A DNA stretch of 64,000 nt, taken from assembly GCA_945897185.1 (NCBI GenBank), contig CAMDFC010000002.1:1-64000 (forward strand). The letters run 5' to 3'. Origin of the DNA: Chitinophaga pinensis (lineage in GTDB: Bacteria; Bacteroidota; Bacteroidia; Chitinophagales; Chitinophagaceae). The notes beneath the pieces were generated by a model, which did no database searches, was not told the origin of the DNA, and saw only the letters and a list, made by a program, of their open reading frames with translations. Shown piece after piece: positions 48,577-56,982 of the stretch. The position numbers were made by a program, and so were the translations under genes. Numbering within the stretch: position 1 is the first letter of the stretch; every line of letters begins with the position of its first letter.

Positions 48577-49454
48577 TGAAGATCAACAAGAAAACCATAT
48601 TGAACGTGTTAGTAATTCTCTTATGGGTATCCATAGGGTCTGGTATGGTTGTACTTCTTGTAAGTGCAGTTAAAAAAGAACAGTCCAAATTGTGTAAAGA
48701 AGTAATTGTAGAATTCAAAGATGATCTGCCTTTTAGGATGTTGGATGAAACTGAAATAGAGTATACGCTTTGGCCGGCAGCTAGAAACAATAATCCTGTT
48801 GGTAAGCAACTGGTAAATCTGGACCTTTTCTCTCTAGAAAAACAATTAGAAAAGAATCCTTGGATACTGGATGCTGATTTATACATCGATCAATTAAATC
48901 AACTGCATTTACGCGTGGAACAGCGTAATCCTGTGGCAAGACTCTTTACTCCTGAGGGAAATTCTTTTTATATAGATGAAAAATATGCCTTGCTTCCTGT
49001 AAAACTTTCTGATGTAATTTCTTTACCCGTTTTCACCAATTTTTATATAAACCCTTCACTAAAAACTGCTTCTGATTCTATTTTGTTGAAAAGGATAGTT
49101 GGTCTTTCAAAATATATAAAGTCAGATTCCTTTTGGATGGCACAAGTTGAACAGGTGAACATCAATGCCAATCAAACATTTGAAGTAACAACGCAGATGG
49201 GTGATCAACTTGTACAACTTGGTGTAAGGAGTGATTGGCAAAAACTATTTTCAAAATTAAAGGTATTGTACGGGAGGATGAGTGCAGAAGGAAATTGGTC
49301 AAAGTACATTCAAATTGATTTGCAGTATAAAGACCAGGCAGTGTGCATTAAGCGAGAATCAAACTATAAGATAGTAGACAGCATTGCTGTAATAGATACA
49401 ACTTTGACGACACCAATAAACACGCAAAAAACCCCAGTAAATAAAACGCTATGA
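48576..49454 (+). CDS. ftsQ: Cell division protein FtsQ
   Basis: A 292-aa bitopic divisome protein that bridges the cytoplasmic ring to septal synthases. A short cytoplasmic N-terminus and a single transmembrane helix (about 8-29) lead into a periplasmic domain with POTRA-like beginning (about 40-105) and a beta domain. Sequence conservation is low, but the fixed place between murC and ftsA together with the topology identifies it. The last 30 residues are Thr/Pro-rich. The end overlaps ftsA by 4 bp (ATGA). Confidence 0.9.
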   Translation: MKINKKTILNVLVILLWVSIGSGMVVLLVSAVKKEQSKLCKEVIVEFKDDLPFRMLDETEIEYTLWPAARNNNPVGKQLVNLDLFSLEKQLEKNPWILDADLYIDQLNQLHLRVEQRNPVARLFTPEGNSFYIDEKYALLPVKLSDVISLPVFTNFYINPSLKTASDSILLKRIVGLSKYIKSDSFWMAQVEQVNINANQTFEVTTQMGDQLVQLGVRSDWQKLFSKLKVLYGRMSAEGNWSKYIQIDLQYKDQAVCIKRESNYKIVDSIAVIDTTLTTPINTQKTPVNKTL

Positions 49455-50809
49455 CACAGGAACAACCCATCATTGTAGGGCTTGACATTGGAACCACCAA
49501 AATTGCTGCAATTGCAGGAAGAAAAAATGAGTTTGGTAAACTTGAGATTCTAGGCTTTGGGCTCGCCAACAGCAATGGTGTGCAACACGGTATGGTCTTG
49601 AATATCGACCAAACAATCAAGGCTATTGAAACTGCTTTAAAAAATTGTTATGCTTCAAATCCCGGACTTGAAATTAATGAAGTCTATGTGGGTATTGCAG
49701 GTCATCACATTAAAAGTCTCCAAACACGTGGAGATATTGTAAGGCGTTCTACCGAAGACGAAATAAAGCAGTTTGAAATTGATCAGTTGGTGGCTGATCA
49801 ATACAAAACATATATTCCGGCAGGTGATCAGATTATTGACGTAATTCCTCAGGAATTTACAGTAGATAATCACCAGAATATTGCAGATCCAATTGGTTAC
49901 ACTGGGGTAAAAGTTGGAGCAAATTTTCATATCATTACTGGAGATCGAAATGCAATACGCAACATTAATAGAAGTGTTGAAAAAGCTGGATTACGTGTAA
50001 AAGACCTTATGCTGCAACCATTGGCATCATCTGCCGCTGTAATGAGTGAGCAAGATATTGAAGCTGGTATTGCCATATTGGATATTGGAGGTGGAACAAC
50101 CGATTTGGCTGTTTTTTATGAAGGGATCTTGAAACATACCGCTGTTATTCCTTTTGGGGGTGAAAATATTACCAATGATATTAAAATGGGACTGGGCGTA
50201 CTAAAAACCCAGGCTGAATTGATGAAGATACAGTATGGTAGCGCTTTGTCTGATGCTGCCCAAGCCAATGCATTTATAAAAATTCCTGGATTACGGGGCT
50301 TGCCATCAAGGGAAATCAGTGTAAAAAATCTTGCGTCAATTATACAAGCAAGAATGGGTGAGATACTTGCCTTTGTTACTTTTCACCTCAAACAAGTTGG
50401 TCTTGATAATAAAATGTTGAATGGAGGTATTGTACTTACAGGTGGCGGATCTCAGTTGAAACACTTGATACAACTCACCGAATATGCAACTGGACTCAAT
50501 GCACGAATCGGATTTCCTAATGAACATTTGGCGGCCAACCATATTGCAGAATTAGAGAAACCCATGTATGCAACTTGTATTGGTTTGATTTTGAAGGGAT
50601 ACAATGTTTATGAAAACAACCAGAATAAATTATATCCGCATGCCAACACAACGGTGCTTAAAACAGAGAAAGTTGAAAATGAGGAGCAGAAAGAAGTAAT
50701 GGTTCAAGCGATTCCTACCAAAGGACGGAAAACCCTGTCTGATTTCATGAATACGATAAAAGATGGTATAATAGATCTTTTCAAAGAAGAAGGCGATAAA
50801 CAACTCTAA
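49451..50809 (+). CDS. ftsA: Cell division protein FtsA
   Basis: FtsA is the actin-like ATPase that tethers FtsZ to the membrane. The 452-aa protein shows the phosphate-1 motif GLDIGTTKI near 9-17, the SHS2 (1C) subdomain in the middle, the DIGGGTTDLAVF phosphate-2 motif at about 213-224, and GGIVLTGGGSQL, the adenosine motif. The C-terminus ends with a likely amphipathic membrane-targeting helix (TIKDGIIDLFKEE). Preceded by ftsQ with an ATGA overlap and followed by ftsZ after 28 bp. Confidence 0.97.
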   Translation: MTQEQPIIVGLDIGTTKIAAIAGRKNEFGKLEILGFGLANSNGVQHGMVLNIDQTIKAIETALKNCYASNPGLEINEVYVGIAGHHIKSLQTRGDIVRRSTEDEIKQFEIDQLVADQYKTYIPAGDQIIDVIPQEFTVDNHQNIADPIGYTGVKVGANFHIITGDRNAIRNINRSVEKAGLRVKDLMLQPLASSAAVMSEQDIEAGIAILDIGGGTTDLAVFYEGILKHTAVIPFGGENITNDIKMGLGVLKTQAELMKIQYGSALSDAAQANAFIKIPGLRGLPSREISVKNLASIIQARMGEILAFVTFHLKQVGLDNKMLNGGIVLTGGGSQLKHLIQLTEYATGLNARIGFPNEHLAANHIAELEKPMYATCIGLILKGYNVYENNQNKLYPHANTTVLKTEKVENEEQKEVMVQAIPTKGRKTLSDFMNTIKDGIIDLFKEEGDKQL

Positions 50810-50837
50810 AATAACTTACTACAAAACCCATAATCCC

Positions 50838-52769
50838 ATGACAATGTTACAATTCGATCTCCCAAAAGAACAATCATCAATCATCAAAGTAATCGGTGTA
50901 GGTGGCGGTGGAAGCAACGCCGTTAATTACATGCACAGTCTAGGTATAGGCGGTGTAGACTTTGTTGTATGCAATACCGATGCACAGTCGTTGGCTTCAA
51001 GCAGTGTACCCAATAAGGTACAACTAGGCCCTTCACTTACACAAGGATTGGGTGCTGGCGCTAATCCCGAAATTGGCCGTCAAGCTACAGAGGAAAGTCT
51101 TGATGAAATTCGTCGCATTCTTGAAGTCAATACCAAAATGGCATTTGTTACAGCAGGTATGGGTGGCGGAACAGGCACTGGAGGTGCTCCAATTATTTCA
51201 AAAATCTGTAAGGATATGGGTATCCTTACAGTGGGTATAGTAACCACTCCTTTTTCTTATGAAGGAAAGAAAAGGGCGCTTCACGCACAAAACGGCATCA
51301 ATCAACTAAAGGCCAATGTTGATACTTTGTTGGTTATAAGTAATGATAAATTAAGACATCAGTTTGGAAATCTAACCATGAGTGCTGCTTTGTCTACTGC
51401 CGATAATGTTTTGGCAACCGCCGCTAAGTGTATTACCGATGTAATCAATACTACAGGTCAAATAAACGTAGATTTTGCCGATGTATGTACTGTGATGAGA
51501 AATGGTGGTGTAGCCATATTGGGTAGCGCACGTGCTAAAGGCGAAAACAGATCTCAAGTTGCAATTGAACAAGCGTTGAATTCACCTTTATTAAATGATA
51601 ATGATATCAAAGGAGCAAAATGGATTCTTATCAACATCAACTCTCGCTTAGGTGATTCGGAATTTACGATGGATGAAGTAGAAACTATTCAGGAATACCT
51701 TCTTACTCAGACTGGTCCAGATGCTGATGTAATTCTTGGTTTGGGATATGATGAGTCTTTGGGTGATGAAATCAGCATTACCATCATCGCTACAGGGTTT
51801 GAGCAAAAGTCTCCATTCGGGGAAGAACCCAAAGAAGAAGTTAAACAAGAAGTGAAAGACGAGAGAATCATGTTCACCTTAGACATCACTCCTAAAGCTC
51901 AGCTTGAGCCTTTAGCAATTGTAGCGCCAGAACCTGAACTAGAACAAGTTGAAACCATTTTTAAAGAAGAAGTTGTTCTTGAAACACCTGTGGTTTTTGA
52001 ATTGACACCTGCTGATTTGGTGGAAGAGCCAACATTGATTTTGGTTGATGAAACTGTGGAAGAGCTGATTGCTGAAGAAGAACAAGTGGTTGTTGAATTG
52101 ACAGACGAAGCACCGTTGGTTTTTGAACTTGATCTTGAAATGGGTATAGAACCCGTAAAATTAAACTTTGAGGAAACTGTTGTTGCACCAGTAATAGAAA
52201 AGGAGATGACTGCTCCTGAGGCAATAAGTCTAGTATCTCAAACACCATTGGCACAAGGCTTTTTGGTTAAACCTGCTCAAATTTATGTAAGTGAGACTAC
52301 ACCTATTCAGCAAGTACAGGAGCAAAAAACTGAAATGCACAATCAAGCGCCTGCGAAAATTGTTCAGCCTTTAGTTGAGATGCCAAAGTCTGAAAGCGAA
52401 GCGGAGGATCTCATTGAGTTGGTTTTTCGCGAAGCAACGATAACTGAAGAGCCTGTTCTGCTAAAAGAAGAGGTGATTGTTAACGAAATTGAGGAACCCG
52501 CTCCTTTTGACGAAGCAGAAGCACAACGCACAAGAGCAGCTGAGCGTTTGTATAAGTTGCGTAATCTCTCTTTTAATTTTAACTCACAAGATCCTAACAG
52601 TGAGTATGAAAGCATTCCTGCTTATGTGAGACATAATCTTCAGGTTCACAATACCACGTTAGCTTCTGTAGAAAAATTTTACAGTAGCTATTCTGTAGGT
52701 AAAGACGAGAACAACGTAACACAGATTAGTACAATAAATACATTCCTAGAAGGCAAGAAGCCCGATTAA
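50838..52769 (+). CDS. ftsZ: Cell division protein FtsZ with long acidic linker
   Basis: FtsZ is the tubulin-like GTPase that forms the division ring. The N-terminal 320 residues are a standard core with the GTP signature GMGGGTGTGGAP and the catalytic-loop NADxD-type region equivalent near WILININSRLGDSEFTMDE. After about residue 330 there is an unusually long, very acidic Glu/Val/Pro-rich linker to about 560 with recurring VVFEL/VVVEL/LVFEL patterns. The last 80 residues contain a basic helical patch (RTRAAERLYKLRNLSF) and PAYVRHN, a Bacteroidota-type C-terminal motif. The total of 643 aa compares with 383 in E. coli. A strong terminator follows 23 bp after the stop. Confidence 0.97.
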   Translation: MTMLQFDLPKEQSSIIKVIGVGGGGSNAVNYMHSLGIGGVDFVVCNTDAQSLASSSVPNKVQLGPSLTQGLGAGANPEIGRQATEESLDEIRRILEVNTKMAFVTAGMGGGTGTGGAPIISKICKDMGILTVGIVTTPFSYEGKKRALHAQNGINQLKANVDTLLVISNDKLRHQFGNLTMSAALSTADNVLATAAKCITDVINTTGQINVDFADVCTVMRNGGVAILGSARAKGENRSQVAIEQALNSPLLNDNDIKGAKWILININSRLGDSEFTMDEVETIQEYLLTQTGPDADVILGLGYDESLGDEISITIIATGFEQKSPFGEEPKEEVKQEVKDERIMFTLDITPKAQLEPLAIVAPEPELEQVETIFKEEVVLETPVVFELTPADLVEEPTLILVDETVEELIAEEEQVVVELTDEAPLVFELDLEMGIEPVKLNFEETVVAPVIEKEMTAPEAISLVSQTPLAQGFLVKPAQIYVSETTPIQQVQEQKTEMHNQAPAKIVQPLVEMPKSESEAEDLIELVFREATITEEPVLLKEEVIVNEIEEPAPFDEAEAQRTRAAERLYKLRNLSFNFNSQDPNSEYESIPAYVRHNLQVHNTTLASVEKFYSSYSVGKDENNVTQISTINTFLEGKKPD

Positions 52770-52792
52770 TGAAAAACCACAAATGGCTTGCC

Positions 52793-52820
52793 TGCCCCGG
52801 TATTTACCGGGGCATTTTTT
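52793..52820 (+). terminator. Rho-independent terminator of the dcw cluster
   Basis: A GC-rich nine-pair perfect stem (52793-52801 with 52806-52814) with a four-base loop, followed by six T. It closes the 16-kb mraZ-to-ftsZ transcription unit, the only hairpin terminator visible within or after it. Confidence 0.92.
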
Positions 52821-52847
52821 ATGTGCTTATTGATAGGGGATATGTAT

Positions 52848-52855
52848 TAATTTTG
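52848..52855 (+). promoter_or_regulatory. Putative -7 element of the TIGR01777 gene
   Basis: TAATTTTG matches TAnnTTTG and ends 15 nt before the ATG at 52870. A TTG at 52830-52832 is 15 bp upstream, somewhat short for a -33 element. Confidence 0.35.
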
Positions 52856-52869
52856 TATAAATATATTTT

Positions 52870-53823
52870 ATGCCAACGGTATTGATAACAGGCGGAACAG
52901 GTATGATTGGTACATCCCTCAGTAGGCAACTTCTCCATCAAGGTTATGATGTAATCATACTTTCTAGAAATCCAATAGAAACGGCTTCGTTATACAAGAC
53001 CACTTACCAGCAAAACAGCTTCCGTCCAAGTGGGAAAATATTTTATGCCAAGTGGGATACAGAGAAGATGATCATAGACCATACAGCCTTGGGCCAAGCT
53101 GACTATATTGTTCACTTAGCAGGTGAGGGTGTGGCAAAGCGTAGGTGGACAAAAAAAAGAAAGGAAGCCATTCGTGAGAGCAGGACTAAATCTAGTGAAT
53201 TGCTTTACCAATGTCTTTCCAAACAAACCAACAAAGTTAAAGCTGTGATAAGCGCATCTGCTATCGGCTGGTATGGCCCAGATGCTGGAAAAACTTTTGT
53301 TGAAGAGGATCCGGCGGCAGGGGATTTTTTGGGACAAACCTGCAAGGCCTGGGAAGAAAGCATCGATAAAGTGCAAACACTTGAAAAAAGATTGGTAAAA
53401 CTTCGTTTGGGAATTGCACTCAGCAACGAAGGTGGTGCATTGGCTGAATTCAAAAAGCCTGCAAGAATAGGTGTTGCAGCTATTTTGGGATCGGGCAATC
53501 AGGTAGTGAGTTGGGTTCATATAGACGATTTATGTCGTGCGTTCATACACGCCATTGAAACGCCTGAAATGACAGGTGCATATAATCTTGTGGCACCAAA
53601 TCCATCCACAAACAGAGAACTTACTTTGGGTATTGCAAAAGCAATGAACGGTGTATATTATATCCCATTCCAAGTACCTTCTTTTGTCCTTCAATTGATG
53701 CTGGGTGAAATGAGTATTGAAGTATTGAAGAGTGCAACCGTGGATAGTAGCAAACTTCAACAAACAGGCTTCACATTTATTTATTCGAATGTTTCAGTAG
53801 CACTTAAACATTTGATTGGTTAA
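52870..53823 (+). CDS. TIGR01777-family epimerase/oxidoreductase
   Basis: A 317-aa extended short-chain dehydrogenase/epimerase-like protein. The NAD(P)-binding GGTGMIGTSLSRQLL is at about 7-21. VHLAGEGVAKRRWTKKRKEAI and SASAIGWYG with the DEFVEEDPAAGDFLG-like region identify the TIGR01777 (YfcH-like) group, and the C-terminal DUF1731 domain is present. The E. coli relative is not biochemically well defined; some proteins are annotated as sulA-like or as cell-division inhibitors without proof. Its gene converges on the LD-carboxypeptidase gene with 1 bp between stop codons. Confidence 0.9.
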   Translation: MPTVLITGGTGMIGTSLSRQLLHQGYDVIILSRNPIETASLYKTTYQQNSFRPSGKIFYAKWDTEKMIIDHTALGQADYIVHLAGEGVAKRRWTKKRKEAIRESRTKSSELLYQCLSKQTNKVKAVISASAIGWYGPDAGKTFVEEDPAAGDFLGQTCKAWEESIDKVQTLEKRLVKLRLGIALSNEGGALAEFKKPARIGVAAILGSGNQVVSWVHIDDLCRAFIHAIETPEMTGAYNLVAPNPSTNRELTLGIAKAMNGVYYIPFQVPSFVLQLMLGEMSIEVLKSATVDSSKLQQTGFTFIYSNVSVALKHLIG

Positions 53824-53824
53824 T

Positions 53825-54733
53825 TTAACAACTGGATAGGGTTGTGCCATGGACCGAAACATCCAATCGATAGGTTCCGCCAACAATGATGGCCACATTT
53901 TCTTTTTCGTGGCCAATTGGAAAACCAAAACAAATCGGGAATTTAAATTCTCGTACTACATCGTAAATCAACTGTTCAATGTTTTTTCCAAAAGGTCTGT
54001 CGGTATCTTTATTGCTTGTAAATCCCCCTACAACCAAACCTTTGAGTTTACTTAATTTTCCAGCTCTTTTCAATTGGAGCAACATTCTCTCAACATTGTA
54101 TAGTTGTTCTCCAACATCCTCAATAAACAGAATTTTCCCACGCGTATCAACATCTGCATTGGTTCCTACAGCATGTGCCAATAAGCTGAGGTTTCCCCCA
54201 ACCATGGGTGCAGTTACCTTTCCATATGTATTTTGTGCATGTGGTTTTGCTGTATAATGGATAGGCTTGCCTTCTAGACTGTCTTTTAGCGATAGCGTAT
54301 ATCTGTTGATGCCATTGTCTTCGTTAAATGCATTCGCCATTGGTCCGTGTATACCTGCAACAACAATTTCTGTAAGCAGATAAGTATGCAAAATGGTGAT
54401 GTCGCTAAAACCAATGATCCATTTGGGATTTTTCTTGAATTTTTTCCAATCGATATGGTCTAGTAAATGTGTAGTTCCATACCCCCCCCTTCCGCAAAGT
54501 ATGGCGTTTATAGAAGGATTATCTATTTGATTTTGCAAATCAGCAAGTCGCTCTTCAAAACTTCCTGAGAAATAATTTTTTGATTTTCCACCCAGGGTTT
54601 TCCCTTTGGTGACTTTGAATCTCCATTTTTTTAAGGTATTGATACATGCCTTTGCTTTTGCTGCAGGTAGATAGCCAGCTGGACAAACTATGGCTATCGT
54701 ATCACCGGGTTTTAGGTAGGCTGGGAATTTCAT
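53825..54733 (-). CDS. LD-carboxypeptidase (peptidase family S66)
   Basis: A 302-aa cytoplasmic serine peptidase of family S66 that removes the terminal D-alanine from tetrapeptides during muropeptide recycling. The catalytic triad is visible: S110 in GFSDITILH, E205 in FIEDVGEQ and H275 in FPIGHEKEN. GRGGYGTTHLLDHID is the conserved nucleotide-like turn before the nucleophile. No signal peptide is seen. Closely related proteins act on microcin C7 (MccF), but the lack of a microcin locus favours the recycling role. It lies next to the dcw cluster but on the other strand. Confidence 0.93.
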   Translation of the reverse strand: MKFPAYLKPGDTIAIVCPAGYLPAAKAKACINTLKKWRFKVTKGKTLGGKSKNYFSGSFEERLADLQNQIDNPSINAILCGRGGYGTTHLLDHIDWKKFKKNPKWIIGFSDITILHTYLLTEIVVAGIHGPMANAFNEDNGINRYTLSLKDSLEGKPIHYTAKPHAQNTYGKVTAPMVGGNLSLLAHAVGTNADVDTRGKILFIEDVGEQLYNVERMLLQLKRAGKLSKLKGLVVGGFTSNKDTDRPFGKNIEQLIYDVVREFKFPICFGFPIGHEKENVAIIVGGTYRLDVSVHGTTLSSC

Positions 54734-54790
54734 GCTGTAAATTTAAGCTTTGATAGCCAAATTGTACAGAGTCCATTCGTAACATTTGGC

Positions 54791-54798
54791 TATTTTTG
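54791..54798 (+). promoter_or_regulatory. Putative -7 element of metG
   Basis: TATTTTTG matches TAnnTTTG and ends 19 nt before the metG ATG at 54817. It overlaps the in-frame TTG at 54796, which therefore cannot be the translation start. Confidence 0.45.
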
Positions 54799-54816
54799 CA
54801 TCTACGAAACCAAACA

Positions 54817-56934
54817 ATGAACACAGCACCCAAAAGATACTTAATTACATCGGCTTTGCCTTATGCAAATGGATTGAAACACATTGGGCATTTGGCAGGA
54901 GCCTATATTCCTGCAGATATCTACGCACGTTATTTGCGCTCCCAAAAAAGGGACGTTGTATTTGTGTGTGGTAGCGATGAACACGGCACTGCCATTCCCA
55001 TTCAGGCAATGAAGGAAGGAAGAACCGCTCAGGCGATAATAGACAAATACCACCAAGCGATGAAAGAAGATTTTGCAGATCTCAAAATCAGCTTTGATGT
55101 TTACCACCGCACCTCAGATCCACTTCACCATGAAACATCCAGTGAGTTTTTTACCTACTTACACGAACGAGGTGAATTAGAAACAAAAGAAACAGAACAG
55201 TTTTTTGACGAATCTTCTCAAACTTTTTTGGCGGATCGATTCATAAAAGGGACCTGTCCACATTGCAAAAGCGATAGGGCTTTCGGTGATCAATGCGAAT
55301 CTTGCGGAACCACCCTGAGTCCGGATGAATTGCTTCATCCTGTAAGTACCATTAGCGGTAATGCCCCAGTGAAAAAGAAAACTACACACTGGTACCTCCC
55401 CTTGGCAAAGCATGAGGCTTTTCTCAAAGAATGGATTATTGAAGAGCATGGAAAAGATTGGAGACCTTCAGTAGTTGGGCAATGTAAAAGCTGGATTGAT
55501 GGTGGGTTGCAGTCCAGGGCAGTCACAAGAGATTTGAATTGGGGAGTGAAAGTTCCGCTAACTGAGGCTGCAGGAAAAGTTTTATATGTGTGGTTTGATG
55601 CCCCTATTGGATACATTTCAGCAACTAAGCAATGGGCATTAGATAACAACAAAGATTGGAAGCCCTATTGGTACAACAACGATACGCAGCTGGTTCATTT
55701 CATTGGGAAAGACAATATTGTTTTCCATTGTATCATTTTTCCTGTGATGTTGAAGCTGCATGGAAATATTTTGCCTACCAATGTTCCTGCCAATGAGTTT
55801 CTAAATTTGGAAGGCGATAAGATGAGTACCAGTCGAAATTGGAAGCTGGACATGCGCGATTATATTGTGGACTTCGTAAAAAAAGAAAATGGGGGAGATC
55901 AGTGTGTAGATATGCTTCGTTATTACCTCACACAAATTGCACCGGAGAGCAAAGACAGTGAATTCACTTGGAAGGGATTTCAAGATGCCGTAAACAGTGA
56001 GCTGGTTTCCATTTTTGGGAATTATGTAAACAGAACCTTCGTACTCATGCATAAGCTCTGCAATGGAAAAGTGCCACAATTCCATTCGCACTTGGCTGAT
56101 GAAAAAGATAAACAAATTGAACAAGATATTCAAGAGGCAAAACAAAAAGTTGAGTTTGCATTAGAGCATTATAAATTTCGCGAAGGTTTGTTTGATGTGA
56201 TGGATTTGGCAAGAAAAGGAAATAAATACATGCAGGAAAAAGAACCTTGGATTGTTGCCAAACAGCTGGGCAATCATCCAGAAAAACAGGCGTTGATTGA
56301 CAATTGTCTTTTTAATTGCCTTCAACTCACCGCCAATCTCGCTATCTTAATTCAGCCTTATTTGCCAGCTACAGCAAAGAAAATATGTCATATGATGAAA
56401 GTGGTTGATAAAATACTTGATTGGGAAAATGCGGGTAGCATGAAGCTGTTAAGTGTTGGATACACGTTGCGTGAGCCTCAGTTGTTGTTTAGAAAAATTG
56501 AAGATGAAGAAATTGCAATGCAATTGGAAAAACTTAAAAATGGAGTAATGGCGGAAGCGTCAAATACTGAACTCGCAAAAGAAGAAAAAGAAAAATTACC
56601 ACTTAAACCGGAGATCCAGTTTGATGATTTTGGAAAAATTGATCTGCGCACGGGAACCATTACGGCGGCTCAAAGAGTACCCAAAGCAGATAAGTTGCTT
56701 CAGCTCGAAGTAGATCTTGGTTTTGAAAAAAGAATTATTTTATCCGGCATCGCTATGCATTTTCAGCCAGAAGAAATTATTGGTAAACAAGTAGTAGTGG
56801 TAGCCAACCTCTCTCCCCGAAAAATGCGTGGTATAGATTCTAATGGTATGATACTGATGGCCGAAGATGAACATGGGAAACTGCACTTCGTTCAGCCCGA
56901 AAATACAATTTCAGGAGGCGCCAAGGTTTCATGA
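54817..56934 (+). CDS. metG: Methionine--tRNA ligase with C-terminal tRNA-binding domain
   Basis: A class I synthetase that charges initiator and elongator tRNA-Met. From the ATG at 54817 it is 705 aa. HIGH is H22-I-G-H25, and the KMSKS loop is KMSTS at 335-339. A zinc-binding knuckle with CPHCKSDRAFGDQCESC lies near 145-165. The anticodon-binding helical domain is followed by a C-terminal EMAP/Trbp111-type oligonucleotide-binding domain (about 595-705, FGKIDLRTGTI and ANLSPRKMRG), which also drives dimer formation in homologues. The upstream TTG start is rejected because the -7 element overlaps it. Confidence 0.97.
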   Translation: MNTAPKRYLITSALPYANGLKHIGHLAGAYIPADIYARYLRSQKRDVVFVCGSDEHGTAIPIQAMKEGRTAQAIIDKYHQAMKEDFADLKISFDVYHRTSDPLHHETSSEFFTYLHERGELETKETEQFFDESSQTFLADRFIKGTCPHCKSDRAFGDQCESCGTTLSPDELLHPVSTISGNAPVKKKTTHWYLPLAKHEAFLKEWIIEEHGKDWRPSVVGQCKSWIDGGLQSRAVTRDLNWGVKVPLTEAAGKVLYVWFDAPIGYISATKQWALDNNKDWKPYWYNNDTQLVHFIGKDNIVFHCIIFPVMLKLHGNILPTNVPANEFLNLEGDKMSTSRNWKLDMRDYIVDFVKKENGGDQCVDMLRYYLTQIAPESKDSEFTWKGFQDAVNSELVSIFGNYVNRTFVLMHKLCNGKVPQFHSHLADEKDKQIEQDIQEAKQKVEFALEHYKFREGLFDVMDLARKGNKYMQEKEPWIVAKQLGNHPEKQALIDNCLFNCLQLTANLAILIQPYLPATAKKICHMMKVVDKILDWENAGSMKLLSVGYTLREPQLLFRKIEDEEIAMQLEKLKNGVMAEASNTELAKEEKEKLPLKPEIQFDDFGKIDLRTGTITAAQRVPKADKLLQLEVDLGFEKRIILSGIAMHFQPEEIIGKQVVVVANLSPRKMRGIDSNGMILMAEDEHGKLHFVQPENTISGGAKVS

Positions 56935-56945
56935 TTTTTTCATAA

Positions 56946-56968
56946 AGCTTGTGTACCTTGCACAAGCT
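56946..56968. repeat. Inverted repeat between metG and the FadN-like gene
   Basis: Perfect 8-bp arms AGCTTGTG and CACAAGCT flank a 7-bp centre TACCTTG, which resembles a -7 element lacking one T. It has no U-run, so it is more like an operator or promoter palindrome than a terminator. A similar arrangement, TTTACA and TGTAAA arms around a centre containing TACCT, lies before the ABC gene at 59424-59442. Confidence 0.4.
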
Positions 56969-56982
56969 AAAGTTACATACTT

